A stretch of DNA of 9,231 bases from Acidobacteriaceae bacterium (GTDB taxonomy: Bacteria > Acidobacteriota > Terriglobia > Terriglobales > Acidobacteriaceae): the NCBI GenBank assembly GCA_030040175.1, contig JASHUF010000328.1, forward strand, positions 1-9,231, in the 5' to 3' direction. Shown in pieces: positions 1 through 5,248 of this stretch. Numbering within the stretch: the first letter of the stretch is position 1; the number at the start of each line of letters is the position of its first letter. The position numbers were made by a program, and so were the translations under genes. A model generated the notes under the pieces. The model was not told where the DNA came from. It saw nothing but the letters and a program-made list of their open reading frames with translations, and made no database searches.

Positions 1-39
1 AGCAGTTCTAACACCGCTCACTTCGCTTGCTCCGCTTTT

Positions 40-663
40 CTAAGGAATCTCCACCAGCTCCATCTGTCCGTCGCGCCGGCGGTGCAGGACAAACACGTCG
101 CCCGAAGGGTTGCGGAAGATGAGCAGATCGCGATCGCGGAACTCGGCGTCCTTTACTGCCTCTTCAATCGTCATCGGCCGCAGCGCAATCGCCTCGCCGT
201 TTTTCACCACGTGGGGTTCCACCACCGCGGGATTGGCCGGGAACGAGTGCACCGCAATCGACGCGCGCGCCTGCTCGCGGGCCGGCTTGGCCGCGCCATC
301 CTCAGGGGGCGAGACGCGGGCCTTGGGCCGCGCCACCGGCGGCGCCAGCAGAACTTTTTCTTCCTTGGGCAGCCGCTTGCTCACCAGCCGCCGGTCCCTG
401 TAGCGCCGCGCCTGCAGCTCGGCGTGCGCAATCGCCTGCCGCAGCGCGGCCTCCGGCGTATCTGCCCTGCCCGCGGCTGCAATCTTCTGCAGGCGCGCCT
501 GCACCGTCAACTCCACCAACTGCAGGTGCCTCTGCACGCTGAACACGATGCTGGCATGCGCCATCTTGCCCAGAATCCGCCCGATGCGCTCCATGCCCTC
601 TTCGGCCTGCGTCCGCAATGCCCGCGAAATCTTCCCTTGCCGGGCGGTAAACTCCACTTCCAT
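40..663 (-). CDS. hpf: Long-form ribosome hibernation promoting factor (HPF/RaiA family)
   Basis: The product (207 aa) binds the 30S decoding region and dimerises 70S ribosomes into inactive 100S particles during slow growth (family knowledge). Residues 1-105 form the S30AE domain, starting MEVEFTARQGKIS. A Pro/Ala/Lys-rich linker covers about 106-150. Residues 151-207 form the C-terminal dimerisation domain, with RPMTIEEAV, LLIFRNPSGDVFVLHRRRDG and a VEIP end. Both domains mark the long form; the family is usually about 180-190 aa, so the linker is slightly long. I chose the ATG at 663 because GGAGG lies 6 nt upstream and the S30AE domain starts there; an upstream in-frame ATG at 747 adds 28 unrelated residues. 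A good promoter lies about 50 nt upstream. Downstream on the same strand (1-39) is a short spacer that may hold the start of another gene (GTG at 21 or 14), too short to identify. Confidence 0.95.
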   Translation of the reverse strand: MEVEFTARQGKISRALRTQAEEGMERIGRILGKMAHASIVFSVQRHLQLVELTVQARLQKIAAAGRADTPEAALRQAIAHAELQARRYRDRRLVSKRLPKEEKVLLAPPVARPKARVSPPEDGAAKPAREQARASIAVHSFPANPAVVEPHVVKNGEAIALRPMTIEEAVKDAEFRDRDLLIFRNPSGDVFVLHRRRDGQMELVEIP

Positions 664-719
664 GGTCAGCCTCCGCTCCTTCCCTCGCGCGGCCCGCTTC
701 GGGAACCCAAGTGGAGCAC

Positions 720-748
720 AGTATATTCGAACCGGCTCCCGCTGCAAA
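720..748 (-). promoter_or_regulatory. Predicted sigma70-type promoter of hpf
   Basis: Reading the minus strand, TTTGCA (748-743) and TATACT (725-720) are separated by exactly 17 bp. Each hexamer matches the consensus well (4/6 and 5/6). Transcription would start near 713, giving a leader of about 50 nt that contains the GGAGG site of hpf. This suggests hpf is not dependent on read-through from fabH. Confidence 0.55.
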
Positions 749-911
749 TCGTCTCTGTCACTGCCTCTTGCGCGTCATGAACCCGAGCGCGCCATTCCGG
801 GAACCGCTCTTCCGGAACCGGCGCCGTATGCCATCTGGCCAACGCCCGCGCAGCCTTGGTCTCAAGCGAGAGGTCTTTGCCGCTGGGCTGGGCAGCGGAT
901 GCCAACTCCCC

Positions 912-961
912 GGTTGGCCCATCCTTTCGCCGCTCTTAGGCGAATGGGGGGAAAATCACGG
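912..961 (+). repeat. Family B dispersed palindromic repeat, diverged copy (B0)
   Basis: This aligns with the other B copies as a GGCCCATCC head, a TTCGCC / GGCGAA-type stem with a short loop, and a GGGGGGAAAATCACGG tail; the usual tail is GGGAAAGCACG. The core hairpin lies around 925-943. An extra inverted repeat, CCGGTTGGC (910-918) with GCCAACCGG (972-980), encloses it, so the whole region can fold as one long interrupted hairpin. Confidence 0.55.
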
Positions 962-992
962 TTCTCATCCAGCCAACCGGCCGATGCGTCGA

Positions 993-1026
993 CTCTCCAG
1001 CTCTGCCAGCCCCGCCAGCTCCGCTG
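993..1026. repeat. Degenerate 9-bp tandem repeat after fabH
   Basis: Successive units read CTCTCCAG, CTCTGCCAG, CCCCGCCAG and CTCCGCTG on the plus strand. The run lies immediately downstream of the fabH stop codon. It resembles in kind the short-word tandem runs at 2205-2241 and 6821-6858. Confidence 0.45.
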
Positions 1027-1032
1027 CTCTTC

Positions 1033-2049
1033 TCACATCTCCCACCGCAGCAGCACCGTCCCCACGGTGAACCCTGCGCCCACGGCGGCCAGCAGCACCA
1101 GGTCGCCCTTTTTCAGCTTGCCTTCTTCGATGGCCGTCTCCATGGCCAGCGGAATCGTCCCCGCCGACGTGTTGCCATACTTCTCGATGTTGATGATCAC
1201 CCGCTCCGGGTCCATGCCCAGCCGGTCTGCCGTGGCCGTAATGATGCGCTTGTTGGCCTGGTGGGGAATAAACGCGCCCAGCTCCGTGCCGCTCACGCCG
1301 TTGCGCTCCAGCAATTTCAGCGTCGCCTCCGCCATCTTGCGCACCGCAAACTTATAGACGGCCGGACCATCCTGGTAGATATAGTGCATCTTCTTATCCA
1401 CGGTCTCGTGGGTCGAAGGATTCAGGCTTCCCCCGCCTCTCAGGTTCAGGCTCACGCCGCCCGACCCGTCAATCTCGTTCAACGCATCGATGAACCCGAT
1501 CTCGCCCTCTGCGCACGGCTCCAGCAGCACTGCGCCGCCGCCGTCGCCAAACAGCACGCAGGTGGCGCGGTCGGTGTAATCGGTCATGCGCGTGTTCGCG
1601 TCCGCGCCGCACACCAGCACCTTCGCGTACGCCCCGCTCTCCACCATCTTGACGCCCGCCATCAGCGCATACACAAACCCCGAGCAGCCGCCGGAAACGT
1701 CGAACCCCCACGCGCCTTTCGCGCCCATCTTGTCCTGAACCAGGCACGCCGTCGAAGGAAACATCATGTCCGGGGTTACCGTGCCCACGATGATCACTTC
1801 CACTTCCTTGGGCCCGATGCCCCGCGCCTGGAGGCACTTCTTCGCCGCCTCCACGCAGATGTCGCTCACACCCAGCCCTTGGGCGAGCACGTGCCGCTCG
1901 CGGATCCCCGTGCGCTCCACGATCCACTGGTCGCTCGTCTCCACCATCTTTTCCAGGTCTTGATTGGTCAGCACATCGGGAGGAACGTAGGTGCCCAGCG
2001 AGGAAATCTTCGCGCGCCGGCCCACCACGGGGCGTACCGTCAAACTCAA
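1033..2049 (-). CDS. fabH: 3-oxoacyl-[acyl-carrier-protein] synthase III (FabH)
   Basis: FabH condenses acetyl-CoA (or another short acyl-CoA) with malonyl-ACP, the first step of type II fatty acid synthesis in the cytoplasm (family knowledge). The 338-aa product has the complete Cys-His-Asn triad: Cys122 in [11 protein letters not shown], His263 in IPHQANKRI and Asn293 in [10 protein letters not shown]. The N-terminal [14 protein letters not shown] and [14 protein letters not shown] motifs and the C-terminal [13 protein letters not shown] are typical. The start is a TTG at 2049 with AAGGAG 7 nt upstream; the ATG just before it runs into a stop after one further codon. Slightly longer than the roughly 317-aa E. 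coli enzyme because of about 12 extra N-terminal residues. It stands alone, without plsX or fabD next to it in this window. The region where its promoter should lie is occupied by 25-bp repeats. Confidence 0.97.
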   Translation of the reverse strand: MSLTVRPVVGRRAKISSLGTYVPPDVLTNQDLEKMVETSDQWIVERTGIRERHVLAQGLGVSDICVEAAKKCLQARGIGPKEVEVIIVGTVTPDMMFPSTACLVQDKMGAKGAWGFDVSGGCSGFVYALMAGVKMVESGAYAKVLVCGADANTRMTDYTDRATCVLFGDGGGAVLLEPCAEGEIGFIDALNEIDGSGGVSLNLRGGGSLNPSTHETVDKKMHYIYQDGPAVYKFAVRKMAEATLKLLERNGVSGTELGAFIPHQANKRIITATADRLGMDPERVIINIEKYGNTSAGTIPLAMETAIEEGKLKKGDLVLLAAVGAGFTVGTVLLRWEM

Positions 2050-2070
2050 TGCATCTCTCCTTCAAATATT

Positions 2071-2145
2071 GCTGTTATCCCGAGCTCAACCCGCGGTTGT
2101 CATCCTGCGCTCAACCAGCGGCTGTCATCCTGAGCGACCGAACGC
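2071..2145 (+). repeat. Three 25-bp direct repeat units upstream of fabH
   Basis: Units start at 2071, 2096 and 2121. The first two match at about 20 of 25 positions (shared core TGT-ATCC-G-GCTCAACC-GCG). The third keeps only GCTGTCATCCTGAGCG and then becomes the head of the family A element. On the minus strand they lie directly upstream of the fabH ribosome-binding site, so they sit where its promoter and leader are expected. Confidence 0.6.
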
Positions 2146-2201
2146 TGACTCTTCGGGAACCGAAGAGGAAGCGGTAGGGAGTCGAAGGACCTGCAGTTGT
2201 C
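2121..2201 (+). repeat. Family A dispersed palindromic repeat (A1)
   Basis: The head GCTGTCATCCTGAGCG and the tail GTCGAAGGACCTGCAGTTG match the ends of the copies at 2431-2486 and 8365-8418. The interior differs and holds a perfect 8-bp hairpin: CTCTTCGG (2149-2156), loop GAA, CCGAAGAG (2160-2167). Confidence 0.65.
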
Positions 2202-2204
2202 TCT

Positions 2205-2241
2205 CCAGTCCTTAGTCCCTCAGTCCCCTGGTCCCTCGGTC
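2205..2241. repeat. Degenerate AGTCCCT-type short tandem run
   Basis: Words related to AGTCCCT (AGTCCTT, AGTCCCTC, AGTCCCCT, GGTCCCTC, GGTC) follow one another with a 7-9 bp period. The run lies between the fabH leader and the SRP RNA terminator. CCCCTGACCCCTGACC at 2246-2261 continues the theme. Confidence 0.5.
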
Positions 2242-2261
2242 TTTTCCCCTGACCCCTGACC

Positions 2262-2280
2262 AAAAAAGTACCGGGTGACC
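2262..2280 (-). terminator. Intrinsic terminator of the SRP RNA
   Basis: On the minus strand, the 3' half of the RNA's own closing helix is followed by six T residues (2267-2262). The terminal stem of the RNA therefore doubles as the terminator hairpin. Confidence 0.6.
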
Positions 2281-2364
2281 TACTGCGCCCGTACGAGCCC
2301 GTTACCGTTGCTTCCTTCCGGACCTGGCGGGGTTGGCGGGATTACGTCGCGTAGGACCCGGCAC
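2268..2364 (-). ncRNA. ffs: Bacterial small signal recognition particle RNA (4.5S RNA)
   Basis: This is the RNA scaffold of the signal recognition particle. It binds Ffh and targets nascent membrane proteins to the membrane (family knowledge). The diagnostic domain IV sequence GGTCCGGAAGGAAGCA, with the GGAA tetraloop and asymmetric loop, reads at 2324-2309 on the minus strand. The ends pair to close the rod: GTGCCGGGT at the 5' end with ACCCGGTAC at the 3' end, then CCTAC with GTAGG. The length of about 97 nt fits the short form without an Alu domain. The 5' end is placed 7 nt downstream of a TAAAAT box, and the 3' end just before a T run. Confidence 0.95.
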
Positions 2365-2370
2365 TGCCTG

Positions 2371-2379
2371 ATTTTAGCA
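2371..2379 (-). promoter_or_regulatory. Extended -10 promoter of the SRP RNA
   Basis: The minus strand reads TGCTAAAAT, an extended -10 box (TGn plus a good hexamer). It puts transcription start at 2364, exactly the first base of the RNA closing stem. No convincing -35 hexamer is seen, which is common when TGn is present. Confidence 0.6.
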
Positions 2380-2430
2380 CCGCGGCGCCAGCCCAAATAT
2401 GCCCGCCCCGCGATGGGACGCAGACCGGAA

Positions 2431-2486
2431 GCTGTCGTGCTGAGCGGAGTCCGCCATGGCGGACGCAGCCGAAGCATCTGCGGTTG
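2431..2486 (+). repeat. Family A dispersed palindromic repeat (A2)
   Basis: The head is GCTGTCGTGCTGAGCGGAG and the tail is CGAAGCATCTGCGGTTG. The centre is a perfect 16-bp palindrome, GTCCGCCATGGCGGAC (2449-2464). Confidence 0.65.
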
Positions 2487-2504
2487 GCTTTCGGTCCGCG
2501 TGCT

Positions 2505-2552
2505 GGGTGCCCTATCCTAAAGGCGCTCTGCGCGCTTAGGGTGGGAAAGCAC
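2505..2552 (+). repeat. Family B dispersed palindromic repeat (B1)
   Basis: The head is GGGTGCCC and the tail GTGGGAAAGCACG. The interior stem pairs CCTAA with TTAGG and GCGC with GCGC. The outer arms can pair as GTGC with GCAC and CCC with GGG, leaving AAA bulged. A second tail-like word, GCGAAAGCACG, follows at 2557-2567. Confidence 0.65.
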
Positions 2553-2579
2553 GAACGCGAAAGCACGCAGACGGCTGCC

Positions 2580-2616
2580 GGGTGCCCCAGGTACCGATTT
2601 TGGGACCGGGGAAAGC
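2580..2616 (+). repeat. Family B dispersed palindromic repeat (B2)
   Basis: Reads GGGTGCCCC, an imperfect stem around loop GATTTT, then GGGACC and GGGGAAAGC. It is nearly identical to the copy inside rimO (3819-3856), which has the same GATTTT loop and GGGACC arm, but the left arm here reads GGTACC and pairs less well. Confidence 0.7.
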
Positions 2617-2650
2617 TAGGCCTCGCGCTGCCTCCAAGGGCCGCACTCAC

Positions 2651-2679
2651 TCGACCCACTCCTCGAATTTCGCTATCCT
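2651..2679 (+). promoter_or_regulatory. Promoter of the zinc-ribbon gene, probably giving a leaderless mRNA
   Basis: TCGACC (2651-2656) and TATCCT (2674-2679) are 17 bp apart. Only 6 nt separate the -10 box from the ATG at 2686, so transcription would start at or within a base or two of the start codon. No Shine-Dalgarno sequence precedes the ATG. Confidence 0.5.
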
Positions 2680-2685
2680 ATCTCT

Positions 2686-2898
2686 ATGGCCTTCCCCCTC
2701 AAAACCTGCGCCGTCTGCGGCGGGGAGTTCGAGCTGCGCCCCGGCAAGCCCGGCTTTGCCAACCGCTGCCCCGCTTGCAGCGAACCCGAGGCCAGTCAGG
2801 ACGCCGCCGGCAACTTCCGCGACCAGGGCGCGAGCCGCGAGCAATCCGCGGCCCGCCGCACCGCCATGCGCGACCTGCTCTACCGGAAGGGCAGTTAG
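2686..2898 (+). CDS. Small zinc-ribbon protein of unknown function
   Basis: The 70-aa product has two CxxC knuckles, Cys8/Cys11 (TCAVCGGEF) and Cys28/Cys31 (NRCPACSEPE), spaced as in a zinc ribbon. Residues 35-70 are polar and charged, with an Arg-rich helical stretch (REQSAARRTAMRDLLYRKGS). No catalytic domain is visible; it could bind a nucleic acid or a protein partner, but that is inference. The ATG is supported by the promoter directly before it. The start has no ribosome-binding site, fitting leaderless translation. Its stop lies 12 bp from the stop of the convergent monooxygenase-fold gene. A 7-bp GC-only inverted repeat (2901-2907 with 2923-2929) overlaps the junction and might separate the two transcripts, although no T run follows. 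Confidence 0.75.
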   Translation: MAFPLKTCAVCGGEFELRPGKPGFANRCPACSEPEASQDAAGNFRDQGASREQSAARRTAMRDLLYRKGS

Positions 2899-2910
2899 AA
2901 GCGCGCGCGG

Positions 2911-3219
2911 CTACACCGTGCACGCGCGCACCTCGTAGTGCGTGGCGAAGGTTTCCATCCGGCTCAAGAAATTCTTCGCCTCCGGCTCGAACACCGGCGC
3001 AGCGTAATCCGGACCCGCAAACCGCTTCACCGCCTCCAGCGAATCGAAAAAGTTGATCACCACAAACTCCGATTCTGCGCCCTCGTCCTTGCGCAAAATG
3101 GTTCCGCCGCGGTAGCCCTCGATCGCGCGCAGGCCCGGAAAAACCTTCTGCTTCAAAAATCCCTCATACCCATCCGCATTTTCGCGCTTCGTCCATCCCC
3201 GCCAATGCCGCGCAATCAT
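2911..3219 (-). CDS. Antibiotic biosynthesis monooxygenase (ABM) fold protein
   Basis: The 102-aa product looks like a single ABM/dimeric alpha-beta barrel domain. Visible marks are IARHWRGWT at the N-terminus, FPGLRAIEGYRGGTILRKD in the middle, the EFVVINFFDSLEAVKRFAG strand-helix unit and the ATHYEVR final strand. Members include small oxygenases, haem-degrading enzymes and many stress or unknown proteins, so the substrate cannot be assigned. The name does not imply antibiotic production here. I chose the ATG at 3219 because GGAGG lies 7 nt upstream; the open frame runs much further upstream, but only as antisense of rimO. It is divergent from rimO, with 48 bp between the two start codons. 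No signal peptide is present, so a cytoplasmic location is expected. Confidence 0.85.
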   Translation of the reverse strand: MIARHWRGWTKRENADGYEGFLKQKVFPGLRAIEGYRGGTILRKDEGAESEFVVINFFDSLEAVKRFAGPDYAAPVFEPEAKNFLSRMETFATHYEVRACTV

Positions 3220-3255
3220 TCCGTTCCCTCCCACCCGCAAAAAATCGGCTCCCGG

Positions 3256-3261
3256 TACAAT
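3256..3261 (+). promoter_or_regulatory. Candidate -10 box for rimO, probably leaderless
   Basis: TACAAT lies 6 nt upstream of the GTG start at 3268, the same arrangement as at the zinc-ribbon gene. No ribosome-binding sequence lies before the GTG. A convincing -35 hexamer is not seen at 16-18 bp, so this is weaker than the 2651-2679 promoter. Confidence 0.35.
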
Positions 3262-3267
3262 CAACAG

Positions 3268-4998
3268 GTGACCATAACCCAGGAAAGATCCGCGGCCGCC
3301 GTGGCCGCGCCCGCTCGAACCCCGGCGCCCGTTGTCGGCTTCGTCTCCCTCGGCTGCCCCAAGAATCTGGTCGACTCCGAAGTGATGATGGGCCTGCTCG
3401 ACCGCGCCGGCGCCCGCCTCACCGCGCGTCCCGAGGAAGCGGAGATCCTCGTCGTCAACACCTGCAGCTTTATCGACACGGCCAAGCAGGAGTCCGTCGA
3501 CACCATCCTCGAGATGGCCCGCCACAAAACCGAAGGCCGCGCCAGGAAGCTCATCGTCGCCGGATGTCTCGTCGAGCGCTACCGCGACGAAATCCGCAAA
3601 AACATTCCCGAGGTCGATGCCGTCGTCGGCACCGGTGAGCTCGAGGCAATTCTCGGAGCGGCCGGCCTCGAGACTGCCGGGATCGCGCCGCCGTCCAGCG
3701 CACCGCCTTCCCCATTTACCATTCTCACCAGCGTCCACGCGGCGGTTCGTTCCGGCCAGGAATCCCAATCGGGCACCCACAAATCGAACGCCGCTGCTCC
3801 GCATCAGCATGAAAGCATGGGTGCCCCTGGTCCCGATTTTGGGACCAGGGAAAGCGCGGACGCTGACCAGTCGGTTTTGTATCAGGGCGCGGCTTTAGCC
3901 GTGCCAAAAAGCGGCAGCAAGAATAAAGGGGCTTCAGCCCCTGCCGCAGCATCGAGGCCCGAAGGCGACCACCGCGAGCACCAGGGCCGCTTCCGCCGCG
4001 ATGACTGGGCCGGCGCGTCCCATCTGCTGCCAACCTACCTTTATGACGAAACGACTCCCCGGGTCCTGGCCACGCCGCGCGCCTCGGCTTACATCAAAAT
4101 CGCCGAGGGCTGCGACCACCCCTGCAGCTTCTGCGTCATTCCCAACCTGCGCGGCAAGTTCCGCTCCCGCCGCTTCGAGTCCGTCGTGGCCGAAGCCGAG
4201 CAGCTCGTCGCCGGCGGCGTGGGCGAGATTACGCTCATCGGCCAGGACACCACCTGCTACGGCGAAGACCTCGGCCTCAGGGACGGCCTGGCGCAGCTCC
4301 TCGACGCGCTTGCCCGCATCGAGGGCCTGCGCTGGCTGCGCTTCCTGTACGCCTATCCCAACCGCATCACTTCGAAACTTCTCGAAACCATCGCCCGCCA
4401 TGACAACATCTGCAAATACCTCGACCTGCCTCTGCAGCACGCTTCGCCCGGCGTGCTCAAGCGCATGAAGCGCGGCGCCGGCGCGGAAATTTTCCTGAAG
4501 ACCCTCGAAAAAGTCCGCGCGGCCGTGCCTGGAATCGCCCTCCGCACCACCTTCATCGTCGGCTTTCCCGGCGAGTCGCTCCGCGACTTTGAACTCTTGG
4601 AGCAATTCATCGCCGAAGCGAGGTTCGACTGGCTCGGCGTCTTCAGCTACTCGCATGAGGAAGGCTCCGCAGCCTACGCGCTCGACGGGCAAATCCCGAA
4701 GCGCACCATCGAAGCGCGCAGGCGCCGCCTGATGAAGCGGCAGCAATCCATCTCACGCCAAGCGAAGAAGAACTGGATCGGCCGCGAAGTCACGCTCCTC
4801 GCCGAAGGCGCCTCACCGGAAACAGACCTCCTCTGGGAGGGCCGCACCGAGTTCCACGCGCCCGGGATCGACGGCAAGGTCTATATCAACGACTTCGGGC
4901 CTCTCGAATCGCTCGAGCCCGGCCGCTTCTACCGCGCCCAAATCACCGAGGCCCACGACTACGACGTGGTCGCACGCATCGAATCGGGCCCGCTGTAG
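3268..4998 (+). CDS. rimO: Ribosomal protein S12 methylthiotransferase RimO with a large linker insertion
   Basis: RimO is a radical-SAM enzyme with two iron-sulfur clusters that methylthiolates an Asp of ribosomal protein S12 (family knowledge). Residues 20-130 form the methylthiotransferase domain with cluster ligands Cys30 (SLGCPKN), Cys66 (NTCSF) and Cys100 (AGC). Residues about 268-495 form the radical-SAM domain with Cys282/286/289 in GCDHPCSFC. Residues about 500-576 are the TRAM domain. SLGCPKNLVDSE separates RimO from MiaB. The GTG at 3268 is the best start: an upstream ATG at 3205 would overlap the divergent gene, and a TACAAT box lies just before the GTG. At 576 aa it exceeds the usual 430-450. 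The excess is an Ala/Ser/Gly-rich segment at about residues 137-253, encoded in part by two dispersed repeats. Reading frame and all key cysteines are intact, so it is probably functional. It heads a tight cluster with yacG and pgpA. Confidence 0.95.
   Translation: MTITQERSAAAVAAPARTPAPVVGFVSLGCPKNLVDSEVMMGLLDRAGARLTARPEEAEILVVNTCSFIDTAKQESVDTILEMARHKTEGRARKLIVAGCLVERYRDEIRKNIPEVDAVVGTGELEAILGAAGLETAGIAPPSSAPPSPFTILTSVHAAVRSGQESQSGTHKSNAAAPHQHESMGAPGPDFGTRESADADQSVLYQGAALAVPKSGSKNKGASAPAAASRPEGDHREHQGRFRRDDWAGASHLLPTYLYDETTPRVLATPRASAYIKIAEGCDHPCSFCVIPNLRGKFRSRRFESVVAEAEQLVAGGVGEITLIGQDTTCYGEDLGLRDGLAQLLDALARIEGLRWLRFLYAYPNRITSKLLETIARHDNICKYLDLPLQHASPGVLKRMKRGAGAEIFLKTLEKVRAAVPGIALRTTFIVGFPGESLRDFELLEQFIAEARFDWLGVFSYSHEEGSAAYALDGQIPKRTIEARRRRLMKRQQSISRQAKKNWIGREVTLLAEGASPETDLLWEGRTEFHAPGIDGKVYINDFGPLESLEPGRFYRAQITEAHDYDVVARIESGPL
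3819..3870 (+). repeat. Family B dispersed palindromic repeat inside rimO (B3)
   Basis: GGGTGC is followed by a perfect 10-bp hairpin, CCCTGGTCCC (3825-3834) around GATTTT with GGGACCAGGG (3841-3850), then AAAGCGC and a tail GGACGCTGACCAG. The tail resembles CAGACGTTCACCAG after the copy at 8272. It is read through in frame as RimO residues about 184-201. Confidence 0.8.
3884..3947 (+). repeat. Family C double-hairpin repeat inside rimO
   Basis: The first hairpin is GGCGCGGCT (3886-3894), loop TT, AGCCGTGCC (3897-3905). The second is AGGGGCT (3927-3933), loop TC, AGCCCCT (3936-3942), nested within outer arms GCGGCAG (3911-3917) and CTGCCGC (3941-3947). I recall similar paired GGCTTTAGCC / GGGGCTTCAGCCCC units as intergenic repeats in Acidobacteriota. 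It is translated as RimO residues about 206-227. Confidence 0.7.
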
Positions 4999-5017
4999 AC
5001 TGAACCAGGAAGCGCCC

Positions 5018-5248
5018 GTGCCCGCCAAGAAAAAATCCGCCAAGGTCTTCCGCTGCCCCACCTGCGGCCAGCTCGTCCAGCCCAGGGACGAGGATTTTCC
5101 CTTCTGCAGCGACCGCTGCCGCAAGATCGATCTGGGGAAATGGGCGAGCGGCGCTTACAAGATCAGCTCGCCCGTCCTCGATCCCGAAGTCCTCGAAGAT
5201 TTGGACAGCGGCCAGGCTACTCGCAGCGGAGGATCGCATGAAGGCTGA
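5018..5248 (+). CDS. yacG: DNA gyrase inhibitor YacG (zinc-binding)
   Basis: YacG is a small zinc protein that binds the GyrB subunit and blocks gyrase from engaging DNA (known from the E. coli protein). The 76-aa product has the diagnostic Cys4 site: Cys13 and Cys16 (RCPTCGQLV) with Cys30 and Cys34 (FCSDRC), followed by KIDLGKWASGAYKI, the family signature. A short Lys-rich N-terminus (MPAKKKSAK) and an acidic C-terminal tail flank it. The start is GTG at 5018, with AGGA 7 nt after its end. It begins 19 nt after the rimO stop, and its last 11 nt overlap the start of pgpA, so translational coupling is likely. Confidence 0.92.
   Translation: MPAKKKSAKVFRCPTCGQLVQPRDEDFPFCSDRCRKIDLGKWASGAYKISSPVLDPEVLEDLDSGQATRSGGSHEG

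Larger units (their letters stand above)
664..1032. other. Gap between fabH and hpf
   Basis: This 369-bp stretch holds the hpf leader and promoter (664-748), a diverged family B repeat (912-961), an outer 9-bp inverted repeat (910-918 with 972-980), and a run of degenerate 9-mers just past the fabH stop. A 79-codon open frame (905-666, -) ends 2 nt before the hpf start, but the hpf promoter lies inside it and I see no domain, so I do not call it a gene. No clear terminator with a U tract follows fabH. Confidence 0.6.
2365..2685. other. Repeat-rich gap between the SRP RNA and the zinc-ribbon gene
   Basis: No gene is supported in these 321 bp. They hold the SRP RNA promoter, a family A element (2431-2486), two family B elements (2505-2552 and 2580-2616) separated by 27 bp, and the promoter of the zinc-ribbon gene. 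Open frames here are stop-poor repeat sequence. Confidence 0.65.

Noticed and set aside
1..39. Start of a gene downstream of hpf (GTG at 21 or 14, minus strand)
   Set aside because: At most seven codons are visible, too few to choose a frame or family.
666..905. 79-codon minus-strand open frame ending 2 nt before the hpf start, suggestive of translational coupling
   Set aside because: A good hpf promoter (720-748) and the hpf leader lie inside it, no ribosome-binding site or domain is seen, and open frames of this size are common by chance at this GC content.
2071..2145. CRISPR-like array in the direct repeats upstream of fabH
   Set aside because: The units are contiguous with no spacers and diverge quickly; they resemble decayed copies of a dispersed repeat, and no cas genes are nearby.
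2911..3810. 299-codon minus-strand frame extending the ABM gene far upstream
   Set aside because: The upstream part is antisense to rimO. The domain and a clear GGAGG site place the start at 3219.
3676..4026. rimO as a pseudogene disrupted by repeats
   Set aside because: The frame stays open through the insertion and every cluster cysteine and the TRAM domain are present, so disruption is not supported.
3934..4746. Long minus-strand open frames opposite rimO, pgpA, the propeller gene and cinA
   Set aside because: These are mirror frames produced by high GC at third codon positions; none shows a recognisable domain or ribosome-binding site.
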